Assembly: GCA_018105865.1 (NCBI GenBank)
Contig: CM030848.1
Location: 6,490,301 to 6,554,300 of the forward strand
Direction of reading: 5' to 3'
Source: Metaphire vulgaris
Taxonomy: Eukaryota > Annelida > Clitellata > Crassiclitellata > Megascolecidae
DNA: 64,000 nt
This document shows, one piece after another, positions 11,243 to 21,759 of this stretch; the first letter of the stretch is position 1, and every line of letters begins with the position of its first letter. The translations under genes and the position numbers were made by a program. The notes beneath the pieces are model-generated. The model was not told the origin of the DNA, ran no database searches, and saw only the letters and a program-made list of their open reading frames with translations.

Positions 11243-11850
11243 TTAGGTGCTGTGTATTTCAACGTTAGTGACCATGGATTTCCACTTTATTCTATCTTTA
11301 CATCCTCTTATTAGTTCGATGTTATTCATTATTCCCTCAATTCCTTCTCGTAGGCAGTCTACATATGTGTTTCTCTGCCTTCCTCTGGCTCTTTTTCCCT
11401 CCACTTTTCCGGTTATTGCCAAATGCTCCAGTCCTTCCTTCCTCATTACATGTCCGAAGAAGGAAAGCTGCCTCTTTTTGATGGTTGCCATGAGACTTCT
11501 TTCTATTCCAATTTCATTCAAAATCTCTTCATTGGTTTTATTTTCCGTCCATGAAATCTTCAGCATCCTTCGCAGAAACCACATTTCTGTGGCTTCCAAT
11601 TTCTTCTCCATTGCCTTGGATATAGTCCATGTCTCTGCTCCATACAAGAGGACTGACCAAATATAGCTTTTGAGCACTCTTAATCGTGTCTCGTAAGAGA
11701 TATGCCTATTTGTATCGTTTTAAGTTCACAGAATGCTGCCTTGGCCAATCCTATTCTTGATGTTATGTCTTTCTTACATTTCCCATCGCTGGTTATCATA
11801 CTGCCTAAGTATTTGAAGTGTGCCACTTGTTATGCACCTTTGCTTGTATT
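11243..11850 (-). mobile_element. Non-LTR retrotransposon reverse-transcriptase tail, RTE-like
   Basis: Minus-strand translation: VAHFKYLGSMITSDG, then (after a frameshift near 11690) SVLLYGAETWT, MWFLRRMLKISW, FFGHVMRKEGLEHL and GKRARGRQR. This is the classic YLGS...LYGAETW...FGHVMR series. About 200 residues survive. It lies next to a different non-LTR tail at 10635-11190 on the same strand. Confidence 0.82.
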
Positions 11851-11859
11851 GCAGACAGT

Positions 11860-12560
11860 CACTGGTTGACGGTCGGGTTTCACCTGCTGCCCGTGACATC
11901 CCCTACCGGGCGAGAGTCTCTGAGTTTTCCTCAGGTGCTCCTTTACACCGTTAGCTTTCTTTTGTAAAGTGTCATCCATGGTTTACCTGGCATATACAGC
12001 AGTGGTTTGCCATTGCCTTCTGCCGGATTTTCTGTTTGGGTTTACTCCCATTACGCAGTTCTAAGGCCATTAAAGTTGCTACACCCATGCCCCTATATGT
12101 TTGTGACAGAACCTTACTGATGTCAGTCATCCATTGCCTCTGTCCAGTACTGGGTAGTGCTGCTGCCCACACCCAGGACCTGTTTATCGACTGGTCAAGT
12201 CTAGATCCGCCGTGTTTTGTTATCGACAGTGGCACCTCGAGTAGGATGTGATTCATCACGCATGGACGGTCATTGACAAGAGGATATGCTATCCTCTTGC
12301 CCTGGGAGTGGTGAGGACCAGTGTGTACTTCTGTACAGTGAAAGATACTACCTCTCCCACTCCTTTGCCACCATTTTGTTCATACCTTTTTTAATTGCTG
12401 ATTCATGTATTTATAATTTGTTGAATATTGTTGACACACTGTTTGACGAGTAGAACGAGTACCCACAAGCGAAATATTGGATGTTTTCGGAAATGGTGGA
12501 GTTTCTTACGAAAAAACATTCATTCATGCCATTCGGATGAGAAATTGGCCTGAATTTAAT
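11860..12560. other. Non-coding stretch, no gene recognised
   Basis: Includes GTTTACCTGGCATATACAGC and AGTGGTTTGCCATTGCCTTC, a phrase that looks like a widespread repeat core but that I cannot classify. Short frames here have no recognisable domain. Confidence 0.4.
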
Positions 12561-12599
12561 GGTGGTCTTGATGAATTATTATAACTAGTTCGTAATATT

Positions 12600-12977
12600 C
12601 AGGGTGCGATTTGTAAGGGAGGGGGATTTCCCCCACTGCCCAACTGCATCCCCCTACTGCTACAACCCCCACCACTACATCCCAACCACTACTTTCCCCC
12701 ACTGCTACACTTCCACAACAACTATATCCCCCAAGCTCAACATCAGTGTTTATTCTAGGCCTTCTCTGGGGGAATTCCCCCTCTTGCCCCAAAGTTTTAA
12801 AATTCTTCCCCCTCAAATTTTTTTAAAGTTGGCTGGGGGATGGAAATCCCCCCCCCAGTGTGGAGACTCTGACCTTGTACCCTTAAGCATTTCAAAATCC
12901 CCCCAATGTCAAGTTGGCTAGAATAAACACTGCTCGACATATTCCCCCCACTGCTCCAGGTCACAAATCGCACCCTA
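12600..12977. mobile_element. hAT-type MITE with nested MITE
   Basis: Ends CAGGGTGCGATTTGT and ACAAATCGCACCCTA with TSD GTAATATT/GTAATATC (7 of 8; 12592-12599 and 12978-12985). The homologous site of duplication copy 3 (25806-25814, CATAATATT) is empty, so this insertion came after copies 2 and 3 separated. Confidence 0.88.
12744..12932. mobile_element. hAT-type MITE, family E, nested
   Basis: Perfect ends CAGTGTTTATTCTAG and CTAGAATAAACACTG, with TSD CTCAACAT/CTCGACAT (7 of 8), inside the MITE at 12600-12977. The same family appears complete at 39404-39559 and as single ends at 22447 and 41164. Confidence 0.87.
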
Positions 12978-13583
12978 GTAATATCGATTCACGACCTACA
13001 GATGATGCAGTGCATTGAACAGTGTTGTTCATTGTTTTTTCTTAGTCTAGGCCTACTCTATAGTACTGTAGTGTAGTATAGCTCTAGTCTAGCCATAATA
13101 ATTCACAATGAACTGGACAGTGGACTTGTGGAGTGGGTGCATTGATCACGGAAACAATCTCCCGTATTTCGACTTTGGATATCTGGTAACCCTACCTGCG
13201 TCCCACCTTTAGGTCGCAACCCAGTTTGGTCACACTGGACTATATTATAGGGTATGGGTCCTATGTGCAGCAGACTAAATATGGCTAATGTCAATTCATG
13301 ACTTAATAGCACAAACTGTAGCGACAACACAATTTATTGAAGACATATTGTCATTTTTATTACATCAATTAATGAATTATTAACAACAAATATAATTACT
13401 GTAATGACAACACAAATACATTGAACCATAACCATAATTAATGACAACATAAATATACTGTATTTAAGACCTACTGGAATTTTAATTTTGCCAAATAAAC
13501 CAAACACCTATAAAGCATTTAGTCCACAAATGTCTTAACACTTAAAAATACTTTCTGTCCGCCGAATCAAAGTCACATTTGTT

Positions 13584-14900
13584 TCACTCTTGCACCGAGC
13601 TAGCTCCTGGGGTCGAGCCAGAAGGTGGAAGAGAATCAGTATCCATTCGCTCAATAGCGATCACTCTTTCTTCCTTCTTCTCCAGGGCAGCTTTCTTTGG
13701 AGCAGTGATTGCAAGAATTCCATCGCCACTTAGAGAGGATTTCACCGTGTCTGGATCAACATCGCTTGGAAGAACGTACGTTCTACGGAATTCCCTCTGA
13801 ATGAATCCATGTTCATCCGCTTGTTCTTCATGTTTACCGTGGATTATGACTCGGTTGTCGATGGTTCTGATTGACAACTCTTCTGGCTTGAAATGACTCA
13901 CATCGAGGCTCACATGAAAAGTTTTGTCGGTACAGTATTAGCAACCTGTAAATATAATTAAATCGCACATAAATAATAATAAAAAACTACAGATGAATTA
14001 CAATATTAGGCTCCACTGTGTTATCAGAGTCAAAGGCTAAATAAAGAAGCAATCAAATTCCCTGAAATAGCCTAAATAAATTTTTAAATTGTACATCGAC
14101 AATCACCCGATGGCCACAATTCACCAGCAATGGAGGCACGGAACATTATTTTCTCTTACAACCTGCTGTTATTGTGGGCTCGTCTCTCCCATTACACAGT
14201 TACTATGACCCATGGATATTTTTACTCCCCCAACCCCTTCCCCCCCAACCACCTCCCCCATTTGAGGTCGAAACACCCCTAAATTTGGTAATGTGACAAT
14301 GGTATGCATACAAAATGCATACTCATTAGTTGCGGACACCCCCTCTATTCCATTTGAGGTCGACACCTCCCAAGTTCACAATCCTAGAAATATCCCTGAT
14401 ATGACCCAACTAACTTTGGGAAAAACTGAATAGGCCTAGCCCGAATAGACGCTATCATCAAAACGAAGATGGAAGAACTTTACGGAATAAACGCAACAAT
14501 TGCCATACAATTATCAATAAATTGATTTCTGTAAAAGGGTGTTGCAAGCATATAATAAAGCATAACATAAGCAATATATAATGTACAACATAAGCAAGAA
14601 TATATTAATGGACTCAAATCGACGAGTTCAGGCAATTATAAAATTTTAAAGAGCATAGGTTACCTCGCTGACGCCTGATGCTCGTTGAGTTGGCTGCTTC
14701 TTAGGTCTGACTACGATGCCCCTCCACAGCTGCGGCGGAAGGAGGTCGTCGTCGAGCATCCCGAGTCCGAAATGCTGGTCGAAGAGTCTCGGTGGGCGAA
14801 TGATGTCACGGTTCCATGGCTCGCTCCACAGATCCCAAGGAACGAACGATTGGCGACGATACAAAGGGTTGTCGTATAGCGTCAAATAATGTCCGGCCAT
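13584..14900 (-). pseudogene. Small heat-shock protein copy 2, frameshifted
   Basis: Exon 1 (14664-14900) is intact and encodes the same 79 residues as the other copies, with donor GAG|GTAACC. Exon 2 (13584-13945) has the complete alpha-crystallin frame, but 5 extra bases at 13931-13937 (TACAGTA where copies 1 and 3 have TA), 8-14 bases inside the exon, shift the frame. With the conserved acceptor the product would stop after 11 codons of exon 2, about 90 residues with no chaperone domain. In the restored frame a TAA lies between acceptor and insertion and no later AG could rescue it. The domain sequence itself is not decayed, so the lesion is recent, or an assembly error. Confidence 0.85.
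14211..14398. mobile_element. hAT-type MITE, family D, in duplication copy 2
   Basis: CATGGATATTTTTAC to GAAATATCCCTG with TSD CTATGACC/ATATGACC (7 of 8). It lies in the heat-shock intron. Copy 3 has it at the same place (27035-27236); copy 1 looks empty there (about 8635-8650), although copy 1 holds a 30-bp remnant of the same MITE end at 8733-8762. Confidence 0.78.
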
Positions 14901-14929
14901 GTCAACCGCTGTCTAGTTGATTTGTTCGT

Positions 14930-15083
14930 AGAAGACTTCTAGAAGTGGATTTCTCAGCTCCAGTGACTTTAATTAGGTCTCCTCAGCTCCAAGTCGCTTT
15001 GGCCAATGCCTCGTGGCAGGCGCTTTTAAATCTCTCCCGCGAAAGAACGCGAAATATCTGGAACATTCCAAGCGATTCGAGAA
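14930..15083 (-). promoter_or_regulatory. Heat-shock promoter of copy 2
   Basis: GAACATTC (15061-15068) and TTCGAGAA (15076-15083) with a TATA-like TTTTAAA at 15024-15030, in the same layout as copy 1. The promoter looks intact although the gene is frameshifted. Confidence 0.68.
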
Positions 15084-16251
15084 CGGTGTTGCCAATCTAG
15101 ACTTGGAAAAAAAGGTAGACGAAATGCAGGCTTGATGATAGTCATGATACTTCGACAATTATTATCAAGATTGTCTATTCTTGTAGAATTGAAAATCAAT
15201 ATACAAGATACATTTTAAATTTCTATGACAATTATGTAGTTGAAGATGGCAAAATAATTGAGGATAGTTGAGTGTCTAAATGCATTGCTGTGGATCTGGA
15301 CAGTCTTTAAAATCATCCAATATGCTTTGAAACTGAATTTAATGATTTTAATTATAAGGCACTTATTTCTCCAGTAAATGTTTAAATATAGTGAAACATA
15401 TTAAACAGTAAATTCGTGAATTCGTAAGCCAGTCATCTAGTCTAGTGTTACCGACGAGAATTTACAAAACCTGTAGCGTCAACACTAATCAGTAAACACA
15501 AAGAAGAACCGAGTTTTGAAGATAAAAATCGAGATGTTTCGAGATTCGAGAACATTCTTACAAGTATTTTACTATTTTAGCACTTAATAGTGTTTTAGAT
15601 AAATTTTAAAATATATATTGATTTAGTGAGTTTAAATAGCTTCTTTGCTAGAGAATCATCTCATTATCTAGTACACCCGTATGGTATAAATAAATTATCA
15701 CTATAATTGATACTTATACACGTGAATCAATATGTTATATTTATATAGCACTTTAATAATAATAATGCACTGGACTTCAGCGTTAATTTCCGCATGCTTT
15801 TCAACATTTTGTCGACATTGACATTTTATTATTTCAAGATCAGCAATATAAAAAATACATAATGATATAAGTTCAGTTAAGCATCATAACAAAATACATA
15901 ATGATGCAAGAGACTTAACTAACTTATGCTAAACAAGAAAAGAAGCAAAAATAAACTAGGATAACTAGGAATTAATTAAGACGATTATAATTTTTACATG
16001 AGTGAATAGATAAGTATATAATTAGCAAGTGTAAGTGATTAGCTGATCAGAGATTAATTCTGAAAAAAAGAGTTCGGGTCTGTGGGATAACCTAAGGTAT
16101 AAAAATCCCGTAAGGTGGTTATCCCAAATTTAATTTATAGCTAAATGGTAGAGAAAATATATAATTAAGTAAAAATTTATAAGAGTGACTAAAGTGAATA
16201 TAAAGTATAAGTTAGGATGAGTGAAGGTTAGTAATAGAAGTAATTGTACAG

Positions 16252-18207
16252 GATATGCTTCAGCAGTTCTACACAGTTAACCAAATAACTTACCAAGGTC
16301 AATCCTGCCCAAAGCCTATTCTCAGTTTCCAAGAGGCTAATTTTCCAGGTAATTCACCGTAATTGCTAACTCTTGTAATATTGCCTAAGCATCAAGGTCT
16401 TCTATTCAAAATGGGTTTCTATACGAAAATTTTATTAACAGTCAATTTCAGTATGCCAGTGTAGTTTATGTTGTCCTATTTGAATAAGTTCCATTGTAAA
16501 TTATTTCCTGTAGAACATGTGGCCAACGCTTTAAAGCAACATAATTGGGTTCAACTGTCGCCCATCGAAGCACAGGGATGGCCAATAGCGCTCGGTGGCC
16601 GAGATCTAGTGATTCTAGTTGGCATCGCTCAGATTGAGTCTGAGAAGACGCTCTCAGTAAGTATAAGCAGCTCTTTACTGTTCTGTTTGTTAGAGTTATG
16701 TTTCAGCGTGGCTGCCTTGCAGCGTTCAAAAACACACGCAAGACATGTAGCTGGGGCATTTTGCAAATTTCATTGAATTAACCAGGATTCGACACTGCCA
16801 CTTTTTCTTTGGTGTCTATTGTACCGCTTCCGAACAGCGCAGGGTCACTGCAAATACTGTCACCGGAAGTGGATTATGGACGACTCGGATCTGTGTAATC
16901 TGTGTAACTCCGGCGCATTGCAAACAATGAATCTAGTTGACTCTTGTCCTATAACAAGACACTAGGCCGGTGGTCTTCTGATGTTACACTCATATATTGA
17001 CGTCACAGTCAAATTTCTGACTTCTTTCAGCACATGTAGCATAAGATAATAATAATTGAATGAGTTAATGTACTGGTGTCATCATTTCTAAGCCATTCAT
17101 CCTTAACTAATTATTGCTTTTTTGCAGTACATTCTTCCTGCAATCATACATGTCAGTCATCAGCCTCATCGTGCTAGAGGAGATGGACCAATTGTAAGCT
17201 TCAGGCTTGAGTTAATAATAATACCAGTCTATAAATTTGTTAACTTACTGACAACCATATTCGATCAGCCATGCGTTAGATGGATTTAGGTTACAGATAT
17301 CCTGGCCTTGTAAGGAAAGGAATTTATGTTTAAGCACAAGCCATTGTTCTAATACAATGTATTCTATGAACTGCATTTGTTTGTTTTTACTTGACAGTGT
17401 CTTGTTTTTGTTCCAACTTACGAAGTTGCAGGGCAGGTGGCCCAGATTGCTTCTGTGTTTGGCTCCACTTCTGGCATACGTTGCATGTGTGCTAGCAGCG
17501 CAGTCACAATGGCACTGCAAACTCAAGAGTTTGAGAAAGGTCAGGGATGCTCATATAGTGTGTTTTGTTAGGTGTTACATTGGCTGTTCTATCGTGATTG
17601 CATGCGTTTGCTCGGTGTGTATTTACAGGAGCCGAGATCTGCATTGCAACTCCCAGTCTTCTTCTAGATCTTTTGGAAGGGAAAAGAACCAACTTGCATC
17701 GTTGTACATATTTGGTTCTTGATGGAGCTGATCACACGCTGGAGATGGGTTATGAGCGTCACATGAGCCAGATTGTTGCTCAAGTCAGGGTGTGTTCTGA
17801 GTACTCAAGTGTTACTGATAACCTAGGGAAAATAAATTTTTTTTTTCACTACAGTTTGTAAAATGCATATACCTTTTAATGAGGAACTTCTGTTCGCTTA
17901 AATATATATTCATAATAACTGTTATTCCTTCTTCCAAATGTTTTCCCATGCGGGTTTCTTTGATCGCTTTACCGTTTTTTGCTAGAGACTCGGAATTCTT
18001 CAGGTGATTGGTATTTTGTTGTAATTTTTGGCAGCCGGATCAGCAGACATTGATGTGGAGCGCCATGTGGACAAAGGAAGTAGAGACCTTGGCAGCACTA
18101 TTTCTGAGCGACTACCTGCTGATTAACTTTTGGTTATGTCAGCTTCAGGCCAACCAGGACATTATTTCAATGGATGTTGTATGTGAAGAGACGGAGGACG
18201 AGACTAG
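16252..18207 (+). pseudogene. DDX5/DDX17-like DEAD-box fragment with altered catalytic motifs
   Basis: Six exons, 16252-16348, 16514-16656, 17128-17193, 17398-17539, 17629-17789 and 18035-18207, all with AG/GT borders and matching phases, encode about 260 residues of a p68-type RNA helicase core. Landmarks: SCPKPILSFQEANFP, PIEAQGWPIALGGRDL (Q motif), ILPAIIHVSHQP, EICIATPSLL, TYLVLDGADHTLEMGYE and QQTLMWSAMWTKEV. Motif I GSGKT has become IESEKT, motif Ia PTREL is PTYEV, motif II DEAD is DGAD and motif III SAT is SAM, so ATP-driven unwinding is very unlikely. The N-terminus and the second RecA domain are absent. The open frame and good splice sites argue against long neutral decay: either a young duplicate or a catalytically dead derivative. 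Confidence 0.75.
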
Positions 18208-18651
18208 GTAAATCTCAAATAACTTTTGTTGCAAATCCATAACATAGGTCTATTTCTTTAGACATGTCTGTCATGCTACATTGCCAACTGCCAAGGGTTT
18301 CAGTGGCGTTATTTAGGGTGGTGTCTGCGTTTATACCTGCCTCTTGGTTAGAAGCACAAAACTTGTTTCAACGTGTTTCATTTCTACATGACTTGATTAT
18401 ATGACTGCACTGTGCTATTTAGTTTCTTCAGTGTCGTTCATTTCGGGCAGTGTTAACTGTTATATCGAATGGTGTTGGGGAGCAAAGCCAATGCGAGTAG
18501 TTGTTATTTCTTAAACACTTGCCTACATTTGCTTATTTCTGAACTGTAAATCACCTGGTTTCATGTGGACCTTCACTTAGCGGACAATACACTACTATGT
18601 CGTGCATAATGTGCAATTTGCAAAGTTGTCATTTTGTGTCTTTTCCTACAG

Positions 18652-20833
18652 AATGTCAAATGGGGTAGCATCTGTCCTAAAAGTAGGAGATCTTTTTGGC
18701 TCGTTACAAGAGGTCCAGGATAAAGTTCTTGCCTTTGAAAGGGAGGCCCGAGTGAATTACTACATATCAGACAGCCGAACTATTGAGAAGGCTATGAAAA
18801 ATGCCCCCGAACAGCAGCAGAAGCACGCAAAGAACTTCTTTACTACTATGTTGTGTATGCATGCATTCACGGGGAAAGGAAGTTCAAATCTAAATCTAAA
18901 GGAGAAAGGCCTAATCAGAGGTTAGTTATTCATAATGGGCGTCCAATATGAGCTCAATATTTTTAAGTATGTATGGGAGTAAGTTAATTAATCATTTCAC
19001 TGATTTCAGTATATTGTTTGATTGAATGCTTGCTAGATTTCACTAACGAGATGGCGGTTAGGCATAGGGAGAAGGTCGGTTGTAGATTTGGACAGAATTG
19101 AAGCAGAGGAGGCAGTAGAGTGCAATGGGAGTAAGATAGAGTGGCTCAATGATTTTTTGGTAACATAAGAGCTATTTAGATATTAGATAGAGTGATGTGT
19201 AATGAGCTAAAAGTAATCAACATTGAGTTATTTGTACTTGCACAATAATTTTGTAAAAGTCTATGTGCCACAACATCTATCTGTTTTAGCATATATAAGC
19301 AAGAATGTAAATCAAAGATTTAATTTGTGTTATCTGACGATGGACAAAATCTAGTAGTTAAAGAGATTAACTACGAGCACAACCACGCGGTGTCAAATAG
19401 CACATTTATGCACCTACCACGCCAGCGAAAGTTGGATACAGAAGCAACAAAGTTAGCTGCTATGCTTCTACAATTAAAAGCCAATAAGAAAATGGTGCAA
19501 GAACATCTGCAGGTATTTCTAAGTCAATTTGGTTTTTACATGAGGGTAATCGCTGGAGAGAAGTAATTTTGACAGACCTTGGTATGACCGGCCCAGCTGC
19601 TTAGGAATTCAGGATGTTTCATCTCAGGACGTTTCATCAGGACGATTCATTGCAGACTATTCATCTCAGGACGTTTCATCAGGAGGACTATTCATCTCAG
19701 GGCGTTTAATCTCAGGACGATTCATTGCGGACGATTCATCTCATTACAGAGGATCGTTTACAGCCAGAGTTCGATGGAATATGAGCATAATGTTGCAATG
19801 CTGCGGTCTACTGGATTGGTATCTGTGATCAATTATTACAATAACAATTGGGCCCCCATTAAGGACGAATTTGTCGAATGTTTTAAGGGCTGCTGCCTGA
19901 CTCTTGGCAACCGAAATAACAATCGACTGGAGTCAATAAACGAGAAAATTAAAAGTGTCTGCTCAAAGTAAGCAGTTCATATTGTGTCTATTTCTTAATT
20001 TTGTTTACGTTCAATGGTGCCACGATTTTAGTCACGGTAGTTCAATGTGTAAAAATTAAATCAACTTTTGAACTTTTCTCTCGATGTAACAGTTATCAAT
20101 CATGCACTATATACACCACAGCTCAGTCAAATTTATAAGATCTATGATGAAAACATTATTGTCGGCATTGATAGCTTGCTGACATTATTTATACTTATTG
20201 ACCAAAGATTAATGCAATTTTTCTATTTGCTCTTGTAGACGTAATTCTATGTCCGTTTTTTACAAAGAACTCCTGATAATTTTTCATTCACTACGCGTTG
20301 AGCGTGATCGTCGAGCTGTGGCTGCGATCCAGAAGAACCCGGTGTCAACTTATGCCTCTGGTTCCATGGAAGTACTTTATTTGGAAATGCTTGCCCCATT
20401 TGCATTCTCCATGATTAGGCGTCAGATTGAGGCACATAGAAATGTAGCAATTCTTCGGTCTATTGACGAAGCGTGTGAAGTTGAATGCAATGGGAGTAGT
20501 GCTGTAGCCTCACTTAAATCATGTTCATGTTTGTTTTACACTTCGACATGGTAACAATGTCGACATATCTTAGCTGTGCGTAGTCACAAAGATATTGCTT
20601 TGTTCGACCTTGCAATAGTACCCCGCAGATGGACCAGAAATTTTTATGCTAGACACCAACAGGCTATAAATGGAAACGATGTTCCACAGTCTACACAAGT
20701 TGGACTTGCAGCAGTTGGTAGATCCAGTATGCTCGCAGCACATCAAAAGTTTCGCATGGCTTCCGTTGTGGCCACAGAATTGGCCACACTAGTTTCTGAG
20801 TCCCCTATGCATCACTTTGAATATAGAATGTAA
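18652..20833 (+). pseudogene. ZSWIM/MULE-type transposase-derived gene, broken
   Basis: Resembles the ZSWIM1/ZSWIM3 family, derived from Mutator-like transposases. Exon 18652-18920 begins MSNGVASVLKVGDLF and holds a FAR1-like segment (YYYVVYACIHGERKFKSK) in a shifted frame; the shift is near 18811-18830. Exon about 19280-19512 has DDGQNLVVKEINYEHNHAV preceded by an in-frame TAA at 19321. Exon 19764-19967 has YYNNNWAPI and NNRLESINEKIKSV. The last exon starts at 20239 (LRVERDRRAV) and contains a SWIM finger, C-x-C-x9-C-x-H, interrupted by TAA at 20552-20554. Most of the catalytic core is missing, with a minisatellite in its place. Exon borders keep consensus splice sites. Confidence 0.75.
19607..19746. 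repeat. Minisatellite, CATCTCAGGACGTTT-type units
   Basis: About nine degenerate units of roughly 15-17 bp (CATCTCAGGACGTTT, CAT(CAGG/TGC)GACGATT). It lies where the transposase catalytic core would be, between two exons of the ZSWIM-like gene. Confidence 0.7.
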
Positions 20834-21045
20834 CAAATGCGTGCTTTATGCGATGCGTGGAAGGCAGACGGACAGACTGCAGTACAAGTATTGAATGACA
20901 TGGGTTCGAATGAGTCGGTGGATGTAGATAGTCACTTTGACCTTGCAGCATTGACCGCGATTCCAGTTTTTAATGCCATGGAGGCGAATGAACTGGTGGA
21001 TGTAGAATCGTAGATAGTCACATTGAGCTTGCAGACACTGACCAT

Positions 21046-21753
21046 ATGCATGTAAATCATGAGGCTGAGACTCCTTTGAGTTTTGCAGATCTTGTAACAG
21101 AAAATTCAAAAATGGACGAATGTAGTTTATCCTATTATGCTGATAATACAATTAATGCATACATAAACAGTGAGACAATCACTGCCAGTGGTGCAGCAGG
21201 AACAGAAGGACCGGCAGTCAGTAAAACACTTGATGTGCTACTGAGAGACATCAAGATGCCACCTAAAATGTGCAAGAGAGGCCGCTCGAAAGGAGCTGAT
21301 AAAACCGTAATTGGGCTCCTGAATAAACGTAAGCGAACCTCCAAAGTTATTCCTTTCGCAGACATGTCTGTATCTAGCAAAGAAGCAATCCTGGTGTGGT
21401 TATTTAGCCCTGCGTTTGTTAATACTGTTTTACGTGGGCATTCAATAGATGCTAATGACATCTTATTGCATGCTACATCACTGTCAACTTCTGTACTGGA
21501 CGACAATGTCGATCTAGCAATGATTAGGAGATTTTTTACCACTGAAGGTTGGTCTGCTGTAAAAGGTGTTGTGGAGAATTTTAAACGCCACGTTTCGTAT
21601 ATATGTTGTGTGTGTAGCTATGATATTGGTGTAGCGATTTCCATTTGCTGTGATCGCTGTCTGTTGTGGTGCCACTTATCGTGCACGAGCTTAAACAAGC
21701 CACCAAAAAAACATTGGTTTTGCCAAACTTGTTCTGCTAAAGCAAATGTATGA
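21046..21753 (+). CDS. PHD-finger ORF, probable C-terminus of the ZSWIM-like gene
   Basis: Open frame of 235 codons. Residues about 75-95 have PPKMCKRGRSKGADKTVIGL, a basic segment also found in the second ZSWIM-like gene (LPPRMKQCGRPRGQEMTAIG near 30470), which ties the ORF to that family. The end is a C4HC3 PHD finger, C-x2-C-x12-C-x2-C-x4-H-x2-C-x15-C-x2-C, including CDRCLLWCHLSC and HWFCQTC; PHD fingers bind histone H3 tails. It is separated from the SWIM part by a stop at 20833 and another near 21010, so a separate start at 21046 is uncertain. Cysteine and histidine ligands are all present. Confidence 0.65.
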   Translation: MHVNHEAETPLSFADLVTENSKMDECSLSYYADNTINAYINSETITASGAAGTEGPAVSKTLDVLLRDIKMPPKMCKRGRSKGADKTVIGLLNKRKRTSKVIPFADMSVSSKEAILVWLFSPAFVNTVLRGHSIDANDILLHATSLSTSVLDDNVDLAMIRRFFTTEGWSAVKGVVENFKRHVSYICCVCSYDIGVAISICCDRCLLWCHLSCTSLNKPPKKHWFCQTCSAKANV

Positions 21754-21759
21754 AGTTTT

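Larger units (their letters stand above)
12577..16232. repeat. Segmental duplication, copy 2 (heat-shock unit)
   Basis: Homologous to copy 3 from about 25780 and to copy 1 from about 7600. It ends at about 16232, where copy 1 continues (near 10500) and copy 2 switches at once to a DEAD-box exon. It differs from copies 1/3 by a nested MITE (12600-12977) and three 5-bp insertions that create TAC(A/T)GTA. Confidence 0.85.

Noticed and set aside
13060..13085. A 5-bp difference (GTAGTGTAGTATAG against GTAGTATAG) between copies 2 and 3 as a footprint
   Set aside because: Looks like slippage in a GTA-rich run and is not TAC(A/T)GTA.
19607..19746. CRISPR-like regular repeats
   Set aside because: Units are adjacent and degenerate with no unique spacers, and this is animal DNA.
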